From Brevibacillus formosus (GTDB taxonomy: Bacteria > Bacillota > Bacilli > Brevibacillales > Brevibacillaceae), in NCBI RefSeq assembly GCF_003013405.1, contig NZ_PXZL01000012.1, positions 1 to 64,000 of the forward strand: 64,000 nt of DNA. The letters run 5' to 3'. This document shows, in pieces, positions 33,447 to 41,276 of the stretch. The notes beneath the pieces were generated by a model that saw nothing but the letters and a program-made list of their open reading frames with translations, made no database searches and was not told where the DNA came from. Position numbers and translations under genes: made by a program. The first letter of the stretch is position 1; every line of letters starts with the position of its first letter.

Positions 33447-33455
33447 ATCTGTCTG

Positions 33456-34256
33456 TTATGAAGCTGGGGTCAATTGGATCAGTTTAGGGTAGATGGACGA
33501 GCCTGCTGCTACGATGCCTGTGCTTTTCCAGCAAAAATCATCCCCTTGCGTATCCGTAATTTTGCCTCCGGCTTCCTGGACCAAAAGAGCTCCCGCCAGC
33601 CAATCATACACCCCTTCACCGTATTCCCAGTAACCGTCGAGCCGTCCGCAAGCCACGTAAGCAAGATGGAGGGAAACCGCTCCCTGCATGCGGATGGCAA
33701 AAGCCTCTGGCATCACTCGCGTCAAGGAATTCGCTGTATACTTACCGACCAATAGGTTCATCGGCTCGGAGGAAGCAAAGAGCGTGCCGAGAGTGCACTC
33801 ACTCAGCTGCGATTTGGATGAGGTACTGATTTTTTGTCCGTTTAGAAAAGCTCCACACCCGTCAATTGCTGTAAACAGTTCATCACGGCATGGATCATAG
33901 ACAAAGGAAACAACCGTGCTTCCTCCGTCAATCAGGCAGAGGGAGGTAGCCCACATCGGCATATTTTGCAGAAAGTGGACTGCTCCATCGATTGCATCCA
34001 TCACCCAATAAGGATTGGTGAATTCAGGCTTTTCCTGTGCAGCCAGATCGAATTCCGCGTCCGAGAATTCATAGGTGGGGAAACGCTTGGATAACGATTG
34101 CTTCAATCGAGCTTCAACCACGGAATTCACCTCTTCAAAGCGTTTAGCCATTGCTTCCTTGCTATGGCAGGGCGCGCCTTTTTCAAATTCCACTAGCAGC
34201 TCCTTTCCAACGCTTCTTACCAGTTCCTCGCAAAATTGCACATCCTGTAGATTCAT
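33456..34256 (-). CDS. Inositol-monophosphatase-family protein
   Basis: The 266-residue protein has the IMPase layout. The central motif reads WVMDAIDGAVHF where the family usually has WxIDPIDGTxNF, so the metal aspartates are kept but the threonine is replaced. YDWLAGALLVQEAGGKI is the second motif, with the aspartate kept. The early acidic site reads SDAEF instead of GEE. It may be a divergent phosphatase acting on inositol phosphate, PAP or a sugar phosphate. A perfect 8-bp inverted repeat stands upstream. Confidence 0.82.
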   Translation of the reverse strand: MNLQDVQFCEELVRSVGKELLVEFEKGAPCHSKEAMAKRFEEVNSVVEARLKQSLSKRFPTYEFSDAEFDLAAQEKPEFTNPYWVMDAIDGAVHFLQNMPMWATSLCLIDGGSTVVSFVYDPCRDELFTAIDGCGAFLNGQKISTSSKSQLSECTLGTLFASSEPMNLLVGKYTANSLTRVMPEAFAIRMQGAVSLHLAYVACGRLDGYWEYGEGVYDWLAGALLVQEAGGKITDTQGDDFCWKSTGIVAAGSSIYPKLIQLTPAS

Positions 34257-34291
34257 ACAATTCCCATCCCTTCTTTTTTTGGTGAAAGTTA

Positions 34292-34313
34292 AGTAGTATG
34301 TTTGAATACTACT
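34292..34313. promoter_or_regulatory. Inverted repeat upstream of the IMPase-family gene
   Basis: AGTAGTAT and ATACTACT form perfect 8-base arms around GTTTGA, 36 bases before the start codon. This would suit a dimeric repressor. Confidence 0.5.
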
Positions 34314-34434
34314 ATGAAAAAATCAGCTCGTCAACACCACGAAAATGTCGAGATTCACAATTTATGCACATGTGCAGAGCGTTTGAGACATAATAAGTAG
34401 CATCATACATGGGATCGGAAACGAGGTGGGTAGG

Positions 34435-35187
34435 ATGAGTCAAGCACGCAAAAAATGGCTTCAGGCACTCGTATTGGTGACACTTGCAGCGGTTTGTCTC
34501 GCTATATGGTACTTGCAGCCATATCAGCCCGATCAGGCAGCTTTAACGGCCATGCAAGGCGGTGAAGGGATTACGGTCATGGATACGAATGACTGGATTA
34601 TTTTTCAAGGCGGGGAGTCACGCGAGCCGGGACTCATCTTATATCCGGGAGCATTAGTTAAACCGGAGAGCTATGCACCAATTGCCCGTGCTTTGGCAGG
34701 CTACGGCTACCATGTTTTTCTTGCACGGATGCCACTGAATTTGGCTGTAAGTGATATGACGAGAGCCACACAAGTATTAAAGGCATACCCGAATAAAACG
34801 TTTGTCATCGGAGGGCATTCGCTCGGTGGTACCATGGCAGCCGAATTCGCAGTAAACCATCCGGACCGAATCAACGGTGTGTTTTTACTGGGGGCGTATC
34901 CGAACAGACAGGGGAACTTGAAAAACGTGAATTTGCCCGTGCTGTCATTGCTCGGGTCCCGCGATGGTGTGATCAATATGGAAAAGTTTGAGGAGAGCAA
35001 GCAATATTTGCCGGAGCGTACCGTGTACATGTCCATAGAAGGGGGAAACCACTCCCAGTTCGGAAGCTATGGATCGCAGGAGGGTGACAATCCCGCTGCC
35101 ATTACCCCGCAGGAGCAGTGGCAGCAAACGGTGGCAGCAATCAAGGATTGGCTGCTTAATGATGTCACGATGATGAACGTGGAATAA
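34435..35187 (+). CDS. Membrane-anchored alpha/beta hydrolase
   Basis: The 250-residue protein has one N-terminal transmembrane helix (about residues 9-26) and an extracytoplasmic hydrolase: oxyanion region LYPGALV, nucleophile elbow GGHSLGGTMAAEF, acid in SLLGSRDGV and catalytic histidine in EGGNHSQFG. It matches the small dienelactone-hydrolase-like alpha/beta-hydrolase family. The start was placed at ATG 34435 after GAGGTGGG. Its last 23 bases overlap the convergent S24-like gene. Confidence 0.85.
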   Translation: MSQARKKWLQALVLVTLAAVCLAIWYLQPYQPDQAALTAMQGGEGITVMDTNDWIIFQGGESREPGLILYPGALVKPESYAPIARALAGYGYHVFLARMPLNLAVSDMTRATQVLKAYPNKTFVIGGHSLGGTMAAEFAVNHPDRINGVFLLGAYPNRQGNLKNVNLPVLSLLGSRDGVINMEKFEESKQYLPERTVYMSIEGGNHSQFGSYGSQEGDNPAAITPQEQWQQTVAAIKDWLLNDVTMMNVE

Positions 35188-35563
35188 TACCGGATACAAC
35201 ACCTGTAATGCGAATGTTTTCCGAGGGGAGCAGCATGGGCGTGTCTTGCTCGCGTGTGGTTGTAAACAGACATTCCAATGGATTGACATCTGCTGCGATT
35301 CGCACAAGGAACTGCCCCTCCTGTCGGACCAATACAGGTCTGTCTTTTACAGGCTCCATCGAAAAGTCAGAGATCAATAAGGCGTCTCCGGGAAAAATAC
35401 CGAGACCACTAAGGCCGTCATCTCGCATGATGAGAGCAAAGCGGGCCACGTGATAGCTGGCTACCTCCAAAGAGGGTAACAGAGACAGCTCCTCGTCTTG
35501 GTCCAAGGCGAGATCAAAAAAATGAGTCGTGTATGCATCTCCGGCAATAAAGACTCGTTTCAC
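35165..35563 (-). CDS. S24/LexA-like domain protein lacking the catalytic serine
   Basis: The 132-residue protein resembles the C-terminal peptidase domain of LexA-like repressors: MRDDGLSGLGIFPGDALLISDF corresponds to the usual GxSMxxxGIxxGD block. At the serine position the residue appears to be Gly, and the lysine strand (VLVRQEGQFLVRIAADV) carries Arg, so autocleavage looks lost. It has no DNA-binding domain. It is encoded just after the ImmA-type protease on the same strand and may be a structural or decoy partner. Confidence 0.65.
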   Translation of the reverse strand: MKRVFIAGDAYTTHFFDLALDQDEELSLLPSLEVASYHVARFALIMRDDGLSGLGIFPGDALLISDFSMEPVKDRPVLVRQEGQFLVRIAADVNPLECLFTTTREQDTPMLLPSENIRITGVVSGIIPRSSS

Positions 35564-35599
35564 CAGGTATCGCCTCCTGCATCATAATAGCATCGCAAT

Positions 35600-36124
35600 T
35601 TACCCATAGACGGGAAAGCCTTTGGCATACATACGGCTTAGTATGCGCTCAAAACGGGCACGAGCAAGAGGCAACGGCACCTGAAAGCGCTGAGCCAACA
35701 CAGCAGGTGCATTGTATCGCGAGCAATCGGCCAGAAGGGTGCTCATCATGTAAATGGGAAGCAGCAAATGCTCGGCAAAATGATTCGCCTGCGATTCTTG
35801 CCAGTCAATCATCCATTCGCTGCTCTGGGGCTGAATGCCTTCATGAAGGAGCAAATGTCCGAGCTCATGCGCGATTTTAACCCGCTGGGTAGCTGGATCG
35901 AGTCGCTCGTCCACCGCAATGATATAACGTCCCGGCGAAAAGGGATGCGCGTGTGCCCGACTCCTGCCGCAAATACGATGGATCTCGATGCCGTATGTCT
36001 CGCACAGCAGATGCAGATCGATTTGTTCGGGCTGGTCGATGCCGTGATGCTGAAGTAATAAGTACACGCGACTCTCGAGCCATGTTTGCGGTTCGCAGAT
36101 TTCTTGCAAAAGGGAGTGAAGCAT
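35600..36124 (-). CDS. ImmA/IrrE-type metallopeptidase
   Basis: The 174-residue protein has the HExxH zinc motif in VKIAHELGHLLLHEG (about residues 80-95) and the downstream acidic ligand in ESQANHFAEHLLLP. This is the ImmA/IrrE family, which in ICEBs1-like elements cleaves an Xre-type repressor after DNA damage. AGGAGG precedes the ATG at 36124. An SOS-like box lies 28 bases upstream, and the Xre gene precedes it on the same strand. Confidence 0.9.
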   Translation of the reverse strand: MLHSLLQEICEPQTWLESRVYLLLQHHGIDQPEQIDLHLLCETYGIEIHRICGRSRAHAHPFSPGRYIIAVDERLDPATQRVKIAHELGHLLLHEGIQPQSSEWMIDWQESQANHFAEHLLLPIYMMSTLLADCSRYNAPAVLAQRFQVPLPLARARFERILSRMYAKGFPVYG

Positions 36125-36151
36125 CAAAGACCTCCTAAGTGAATAAGTAAG

Positions 36152-36163
36152 GAACGTACGTTC
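36152..36163. promoter_or_regulatory. SOS/LexA-like box upstream of immA-type gene
   Basis: GAACGTACGTTC matches the Gram-positive LexA core GAAC-N4-GTTC, including the RNRY middle, 28 bases before the protease start. Confidence 0.55.
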
Positions 36164-36179
36164 TGTTCTTGGCTGAAAA

Positions 36180-36200
36180 GAAAACCCCGCATTGGGGTTA
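36180..36200 (-). terminator. Terminator after the Xre gene
   Basis: AACCCC pairs with GGGGTT around AATGC and is followed by TTCTTTTC on the minus strand. It overlaps the Xre stop. Confidence 0.65.
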
Positions 36201-36644
36201 TTTTTTTTTGATGTCTTCCGTGATGTCAAACAAAGACGGAGGTCGTTCTTCGCGTACTTTACGGACCTTCCACTGTTTCTTCAAGTCGTACCAGTAGCGG
36301 CGAATTTCTTTTTTCTCCTCTTCTGAAGCATCCAGATACCCGTCTAGGAAATAGTAGTCGTCCGGGTCATCGATCTTTTCCTGCAAGAGCTCGTCCAACG
36401 AACGTTGATTTGTCTCTCCTGTTGCTGGGAGAATATATGCCGTGACTTCATCTGTGCGGCCCAACAACCAATCGGTCGTAACGTCCAGCACATCAGCCAA
36501 TTGCCGCAGCATGTCATTCGGTGGTGTGCTGTGGTTGTTCTCGTAGTTACTGATCGTCCCCTTGGTTGTGCAGACATGCTCTGCCAACTCTTCCTGGGTC
36601 AGACCTTTTGTCTTACGAGCTGTGCGTAAGCGCTGAGATAGCAT
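36198..36644 (-). CDS. Xre-family helix-turn-helix repressor (ImmR-like)
   Basis: The 148-residue protein has an N-terminal Xre domain (LSQRLRTARKTKGLTQEELAEHVCTTKGTISNYENNHSTPP, DVLDVTTDWLLGR) and a charged C-terminal tail of about 70 residues likely to be the target of the ImmA-type protease. The start ATG at 36644 was chosen over 36677 because the operator at 36672-36688 lies there. Twin operators in the divergent region suggest self-control and control of the holin-like gene. Confidence 0.88.
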   Translation of the reverse strand: MLSQRLRTARKTKGLTQEELAEHVCTTKGTISNYENNHSTPPNDMLRQLADVLDVTTDWLLGRTDEVTAYILPATGETNQRSLDELLQEKIDDPDDYYFLDGYLDASEEEKKEIRRYWYDLKKQWKVRKVREERPPSLFDITEDIKKK

Positions 36645-36671
36645 GAGCGTGCCAGTCCTTCCTGTGAGGAT

Positions 36672-36688
36672 GTACAAATATATTGTAC
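36672..36688. promoter_or_regulatory. Operator 1, GTACAA-N5-TTGTAC
   Basis: A 17-base palindrome with perfect 6-base arms, 28 bases upstream of the Xre start. Confidence 0.75.
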
Positions 36689-36743
36689 TAAATGAGAAGG
36701 AAAAAGAAAAGTATGGATATTATTTTTGTCTCTAACGAATTAT

Positions 36744-36760
36744 GTACAAGCCTTTTGTAC
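36744..36760. promoter_or_regulatory. Operator 2, GTACAA-N5-TTGTAC
   Basis: The same 17-base palindrome recurs 72 bases away with identical arms and a different core, 65 bases before the holin-like start. Confidence 0.75.
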
Positions 36761-36824
36761 AAAATACAGATAAGGACGATGCGGGAACACTCGTTCTGTA
36801 CAGTGACAAAAGGGGAGATTAAAC

Positions 36825-37019
36825 ATGGAAGATCAAGTAACAACCGTATTACTTCAGCAAGGGCCATTTGCTGCTTTGTTTGTCTGGTTGTTGTTTTATA
36901 TTATGAGAGCAAATCGCGAGCGAGAGGGGCGACTGCAAGACTTGCTGGACAAATACAGCGACAAATACGATTTGATCCTCGAGGAATTGCGCGAGATCAA
37001 GGGAAAAGTGAGGAAATAA
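36825..37019 (+). CDS. BhlA/UviB holin-like small membrane protein
   Basis: The 64-residue protein has one transmembrane helix (GPFAALFVWLLFYIM) followed by an amphipathic, highly charged tail (REREGRLQDLLDKYSDKYDLILEELREIKGKVRK). This is the BhlA/UviB pattern of phage or bacteriocin-release holins. AAAGGGGAG precedes ATG. It is divergent from the Xre repressor across two operators, as expected for a lysis-type gene under repressor control. Confidence 0.82.
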   Translation: MEDQVTTVLLQQGPFAALFVWLLFYIMRANREREGRLQDLLDKYSDKYDLILEELREIKGKVRK

Positions 37020-37021
37020 CT

Positions 37022-37117
37022 ATTTTTGACATCAAACCTTCTGATGAGTACGAATCCATTACTTATGTTGCCCGATTCCTTGAAAAGCTTATTCAGCAAG
37101 GGGGACAAATCGTTTAG
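37022..37117 (+). CDS. Possible tiny ORF with ATT start
   Basis: Directly after the holin stop the frame reads IFDIKPSDEYESITYVARF and ends QGGQIV before TAG, followed by a terminator. It looks protein-like and has GTGAGGAAA eight bases ahead, but no ATG, GTG or TTG. An ATT start would make it 31 residues. It may be a remnant or an unusual short gene. Confidence 0.3.
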   Translation: MFDIKPSDEYESITYVARFLEKLIQQGGQIV

Positions 37118-37125
37118 TCTGTACC

Positions 37126-37163
37126 AGACCTTGATCGGCCTTTAGCCCTTCAAGGTCCTTTTT
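37126..37163 (+). terminator. Terminator of the holin-like unit
   Basis: GACCTTG pairs with CAAGGTC and is followed by CTTTTTC. Confidence 0.75.
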
Positions 37164-37234
37164 CTTGCTGTGTCCTTTTCCCTATTCACACGTCTTCTAT
37201 AATAACTTCCCAATACTTGGCAAAAAGGAGCAGC

Positions 37235-38218
37235 ATGACTATGCATTTACCCGTCGTCTACTCAACCATCTGTGAAAAAGCATTACAGAAAGTACTTCAG
37301 GAAGCATATCCAACCGAACAAATACAATCTGTTCACTACATGCTTCGAGGCATGAACGATACGTACCTAGTAAAGACGATTGATCAAAAACGAATTTTCA
37401 GGCTGTATCGCAGTGATTGGCGAACAGAGGAAGCAGCTGTCGCGTTCGAGATGGAGCTGTTGCTCCATTTGAACAGACAAGGAGTATCTGTTTCTGTGCC
37501 AATTGCGGACGGCTCAGGAAACCATGTCTTGAGACTGCAAGCAGCAGAGGGCAATCGCTTTGGTGCGTTGTTCACTTTTGCCTGTGGCAAGGAGCAGGAG
37601 ATCGATACCGAAGAACTGAGCGAACGATTCGGCAGAGCCGTTGCCGAGCTGCATGTCAAATCAGAAGGCTTTTCCACACAGCAAGCTCGCGAGGTGTGGG
37701 ACGCCAAGACACTGATTCATCGCCCGTTAGCCATCATCGAGTCACGTCTGCAGCATCGGAAGGAAGATTTTCAATTCCTCCAAAAGCTGGCGATTGAGCT
37801 GGAAGCCAAGCTGAACGAGCATATCCGTGCCGGACTCGACTGGGGGATTTGCCACGGAGACCTTCAAGGGAATTTTAATACGAACTTTTGTGAGGACAAC
37901 ACCTGTACCCACTTTGATTTCGACCTGTGCGGATATGGCTGGCGGGCGTATGATTTGGCTGCTTTCAAGCTGAGCCGAATATTGATCGAGGAAGATGACG
38001 AACTGGTGGAATCGCTATGGAATGCTTTTCTAAAAGGATATACCGAGGTTCGTCCCTTATCTGAAAACGACCAGGCTGCGGTGTCGCTCATGACAGGCAT
38101 TCGCCAATTGTGGCTAATGGGGCTGTGCATGCATGATCCTCATATCATGGGTAGCACCGATTCGGATGATGCTTTTGTGAGTGAGAAGATGGAGTTTTTC
38201 AAAAAATATTTCGTGTAA
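37235..38218 (+). CDS. APH/choline-kinase-family phosphotransferase
   Basis: The 327-residue kinase-like protein has the Brenner motif GICHGDLQGNFN and the metal motif HFDFDLCGYGWRAYDLA, which define APH-type small-molecule kinases such as homoserine kinase II, choline kinase or fructosamine kinase. The N-lobe shows YLVKTIDQKRIFRLYRSDW. The substrate cannot be read. GGAG stands just before ATG at 37235; a second ATG two codons later is equally possible. It precedes a GNAT gene by 18 bases. Confidence 0.85.
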   Translation: MTMHLPVVYSTICEKALQKVLQEAYPTEQIQSVHYMLRGMNDTYLVKTIDQKRIFRLYRSDWRTEEAAVAFEMELLLHLNRQGVSVSVPIADGSGNHVLRLQAAEGNRFGALFTFACGKEQEIDTEELSERFGRAVAELHVKSEGFSTQQAREVWDAKTLIHRPLAIIESRLQHRKEDFQFLQKLAIELEAKLNEHIRAGLDWGICHGDLQGNFNTNFCEDNTCTHFDFDLCGYGWRAYDLAAFKLSRILIEEDDELVESLWNAFLKGYTEVRPLSENDQAAVSLMTGIRQLWLMGLCMHDPHIMGSTDSDDAFVSEKMEFFKKYFV

Positions 38219-38236
38219 GAGAGGGTTTTTCCAAAC

Positions 38237-38698
38237 ATGCGCATTGAACAGTTGCAAGCAGATAGCCGTTACCTGAAGGAAATCGTAGAACTATGGAATC
38301 AAAACGCAATCGAAACTGTAGGATACGAGCTAACAGATGGAGAAATGGCAGGCATCGAACAGCAGGTGGTCCAGTATTGCCGATCGGAATACGGAGTCGT
38401 ACATATTGCGCTTGACGATGACGACCAGCTTGTTGGTTATGGGCTTGCCTCCATGAAAAAAGAGATGGTGCATGAAACTTACTCGGGGCATGTAGATGAA
38501 CTGTATGTGGCTCCAGTGTACCGTAAACAAAAAGCGGGGCAAGCGATTTTTCACAGCTTGAAAAGCTGGCTTCTCGCGCAAGAAGTTTCGCACATTCAAG
38601 TGTTTGTGGATGTAGAGAATGAGTCAGCACAAGCTTTTTGGGAGAAAACCGGATTTGAGAAAGAGTTTTTCGTCATGTCGGAAGAAGAGGAAGAATGA
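38237..38698 (+). CDS. GNAT-family N-acetyltransferase
   Basis: The 153-residue protein has the GNAT core: VDELYVAPVYRKQKAGQAIFHSLKSWL is the acetyl-CoA loop region, and VDVENESAQAFWEKTGFEKE is the C-terminal helix and strand. It ends in a run of glutamates. It is 18 bases after the kinase-like gene and so is probably in the same unit. Confidence 0.9.
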   Translation: MRIEQLQADSRYLKEIVELWNQNAIETVGYELTDGEMAGIEQQVVQYCRSEYGVVHIALDDDDQLVGYGLASMKKEMVHETYSGHVDELYVAPVYRKQKAGQAIFHSLKSWLLAQEVSHIQVFVDVENESAQAFWEKTGFEKEFFVMSEEEEE

Positions 38699-38792
38699 AG
38701 AAGCGTTTTGCAAAGCGTTGTCAGAAAAGCATGTGTCCCGAAGTCAATGATAGGTAAGCCATACATTGACGAGAAAGAGGGAGAAGAAAAGC

Positions 38793-39725
38793 ATGTTACC
38801 GTACATCGGAAGTGGCGCGTACTGCTACGCAAATTCATCATCAATGCTTTTGGAGACGATTGGGGAGAAGGTACCGCCTGCTGTACTTGAAGTACTCTCT
38901 GGCGTAGGCATTGGGGCGATGTGGCATGAAGAGCAGAAAGTCATTTATTTCGGACAAGAGATTCCAGATCGTGGTGTAAGTCATGCGTTGGAGCTACTAG
39001 GGTTTCGCTGGACGGAAAAGTCAGGGGATGCTGAGGGAGAGCCACCATTGGAGCAATTACGGCGTGATGTGGAGAATGGGCCCGTTTTGCTCGGACCACT
39101 TGATATGGGCTATTTGACGTATAATCCCAATGCTGCTTATTTGGGAGGAGCTGACCATTTTGTTCTCGCGTACAGGATGGATGAGCAAGAAATCTACCTG
39201 CATGATCCGGCAGGATTCCCTTTTGTGAGCTTGCCATTGTCCCAGTTTGTCTTGGCATGGAAAGCCGAAAAAATCTTCGATCGCCTCTTTTCTTATCACT
39301 ACTGGACAGCACCAAAGCGTGTAGGCATTCCGTCAGAGGAGGAGCAAGCTGCAAATGCCCTTCGTTTATTCCAAGGGATTTATCAGGAAAGTGCATCGGC
39401 TAAACCAAGCGCTTCGGTCCTATACGGTAAGGAAGCGATCTTGCGGGTAGTGAAACGGATAGAAGAGGAGGGCGGACTCTCCCCGGCAGAAGTTGGTCAT
39501 CTCTCCTATTTTGCTTTCCAATTAGGTGCGAGGCGAGCCCTGGATTTCGCTGTGTTTTACTCGAAGCATGCGCCAGAGTTGGCGGCAATCAAAGAGAGGC
39601 AGGCGAAGCAATTTGGACGTTGTCACACACTGATCGTGACAAAGAATGAGCAAGAGCTAGCGAATGCCATGCGCGTATTGGCAGACATCGAAGAGGAATT
39701 TCGCCAGGTGCTTTGCGCCAAATAA
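38793..39725 (+). CDS. BtrH-like papain-fold domain protein
   Basis: The 310-residue protein shows a cysteine-protease-like arrangement: GAYCYANSS near the start (Cys at about residue 10), GGADHFVLAYRMDEQEIYLHDPAGFPF with His and Asp later on. This matches the N-terminal domain of butirosin protein BtrH, an acyltransferase-type papain fold, with a helical C-terminal half. The upstream start at 38766 lacks a ribosome site. It may act in transfer or proteolysis of an acyl or peptide group; the substrate is unknown. The kinase-GNAT-BtrH cluster recalls aminoglycoside-type tailoring genes. Confidence 0.65.
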   Translation: MLPYIGSGAYCYANSSSMLLETIGEKVPPAVLEVLSGVGIGAMWHEEQKVIYFGQEIPDRGVSHALELLGFRWTEKSGDAEGEPPLEQLRRDVENGPVLLGPLDMGYLTYNPNAAYLGGADHFVLAYRMDEQEIYLHDPAGFPFVSLPLSQFVLAWKAEKIFDRLFSYHYWTAPKRVGIPSEEEQAANALRLFQGIYQESASAKPSASVLYGKEAILRVVKRIEEEGGLSPAEVGHLSYFAFQLGARRALDFAVFYSKHAPELAAIKERQAKQFGRCHTLIVTKNEQELANAMRVLADIEEEFRQVLCAK

Positions 39726-39732
39726 AATCGTT

Positions 39733-39770
39733 CCCCCAAGTGAGTAAGCAACGCTCATTGGGGGTTTTTA
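39733..39770 (+). terminator. Intrinsic terminator of the BtrH-like gene
   Basis: CCCCCAAGTGAG pairs with CTCATTGGGGG (one mismatch) and is followed by five Ts. Confidence 0.8.
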
Positions 39771-39916
39771 TTTAATTTGAATATTTTTACTTTATTATGA
39801 TTCATGACAATCTCATCCCGGATGTGTTACCTTGTTATTCATCAGTCCGTGTAAAAGAGACACAGTCCATTCCACGTGGACATTTTTTATCAATACTTAA
39901 CGGAGGTTTAATATTA

Positions 39917-41083
39917 ATGAAACAGCTAGGTTTACTACCCAAAATCCTGATCGCCATTGTCCTTGGGGTCGGAATCGGCTCTATTTCGCCGATTTGGGTT
40001 GTGAAAGGATTGGCTACATTTAGTGGCCTGTTTGGAAATTTCCTCGGATTTGCGATTCCGTTGATTATCATTGGATTTATCGCGCCAGGCATCGGTGAGC
40101 TGGGCAAAGGGGCAGGGCGTTTGCTTGGGGTAACCACAGGGGTTGCTTACTTGTCTACGATCCTCGCAGGAGTGCTTGCTTATTGGGTCAGTACGAGTAT
40201 TTTTCCACACATTCTTGAGGTAGGTGGACTGGTGAATCAGTATGCCAACCCGGAGGAAGCACTGGTGAAGCCATTCTTTACCGTGGACATGCCGCCGATT
40301 GTAGGTGTGATGACAGCATTGTTGCTCGCCTTTACCCTTGGTCTTGGAGCGACTGTCATCAAAGGGAATGCCCTGCAAAATGTGATGGTAGACTTGAGAG
40401 ATATCGTCGAGAAGCTGATTGCTTCCGTCATTATCCCGTTGCTTCCATTACATATCCTGTCTGTATTTTCCAATCTGACCTATGGTGGACAAGTCACCAT
40501 GATTTTGTCCGTATTTGTGAAAGTTTTCGTCATGATTATCGTCTTGCATCTATTCTATCTGTTCGTGCAGTACATGATAGCAGGTCAGATGGGACGCAAA
40601 AACCCATTCAAGCTGATAAAAAATATGCTTCCCGCTTACTTCACAGCGATTGGAACACAATCATCTGCGGCCACCATTCCTGTGACACTGAATCAGACCA
40701 AGAAAAACGGTGTGAGCGAAAAAATCGCGGACTTCGTCGTTCCACTCTGTGCAACGATCCATCTTTCCGGAAGCACGATTACGCTTGTCAGCTGTTCCAT
40801 GGCAGTTATGATGCTAAATGACATGGCGACATCCTTTAGTGTGATGTTTCCATTCATCTTGATGCTCGGTGTAACGATGATCGCCGCACCAGGTGTGCCG
40901 GGCGGAGCAGTCATGGCAGCACTCGGATTGATGGAGACTATGCTCGGATTTACTACCACGTTGACTTCGTTGATGATTGCTCTGTACATCGCGCAGGATA
41001 GCTTTGGCACTGCTTGTAACGTAACGGGTGATGGTGCGATTGCGGTGATTACGGATCGATTGAGTGAGGAGAAAGCGGCATAA
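39917..41083 (+). CDS. Dicarboxylate/amino-acid:cation symporter (DAACS family)
   Basis: The 388-residue membrane protein has the DAACS/SstT features: about eight membrane helices, two re-entrant loops, GTQSSAATIPVTL (the serine-rich hairpin 1) and AAPGVPGGAV (hairpin 2), and DSFGTACNVTGDGA in the last helix, which binds the substrate amino group and sodium. It imports glutamate, aspartate, serine or C4-dicarboxylates. The longer frame from 39797 lacks a ribosome site; ACGGAGG precedes 39917. Confidence 0.92.
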   Translation: MKQLGLLPKILIAIVLGVGIGSISPIWVVKGLATFSGLFGNFLGFAIPLIIIGFIAPGIGELGKGAGRLLGVTTGVAYLSTILAGVLAYWVSTSIFPHILEVGGLVNQYANPEEALVKPFFTVDMPPIVGVMTALLLAFTLGLGATVIKGNALQNVMVDLRDIVEKLIASVIIPLLPLHILSVFSNLTYGGQVTMILSVFVKVFVMIIVLHLFYLFVQYMIAGQMGRKNPFKLIKNMLPAYFTAIGTQSSAATIPVTLNQTKKNGVSEKIADFVVPLCATIHLSGSTITLVSCSMAVMMLNDMATSFSVMFPFILMLGVTMIAAPGVPGGAVMAALGLMETMLGFTTTLTSLMIALYIAQDSFGTACNVTGDGAIAVITDRLSEEKAA

Positions 41084-41103
41084 AAATGCTGTTATTGGGA
41101 ACA

Positions 41104-41136
41104 AGGACCTGTCCAGGTATGGATGGGTCTTTTTGA
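41104..41136 (+). terminator. Terminator of the DAACS symporter gene
   Basis: GGACC pairs with GGTCT across a loop that itself pairs TCCA with TGGA, and is followed by five Ts. A near copy lies at 41785-41818. Confidence 0.65.
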
Positions 41137-41215
41137 TAGATAAAGAATTGAGAGATCATTATTCACAATCAAATTTTTACCAAAAACGACAATTTTATTA
41201 AAGAAACATTATATT

Positions 41216-41244
41216 TTGACAATCGATTGAATTGGTGTTATATT
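41216..41244 (+). promoter_or_regulatory. Promoter of the PPC-domain gene
   Basis: TTGACA (41216-41221), a 17-base spacer and TATATT (41239-41244). Confidence 0.8.
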
Positions 41245-41276
41245 TCTATTGATCCAAAATATAGGAGGTTATTTTC

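Noticed and set aside
36692..37117. 141-codon plus-strand frame spanning the Xre-holin region
   Set aside because: It runs through both operator and holin gene in another frame. Only its last 31 codons look protein-like and are listed separately.
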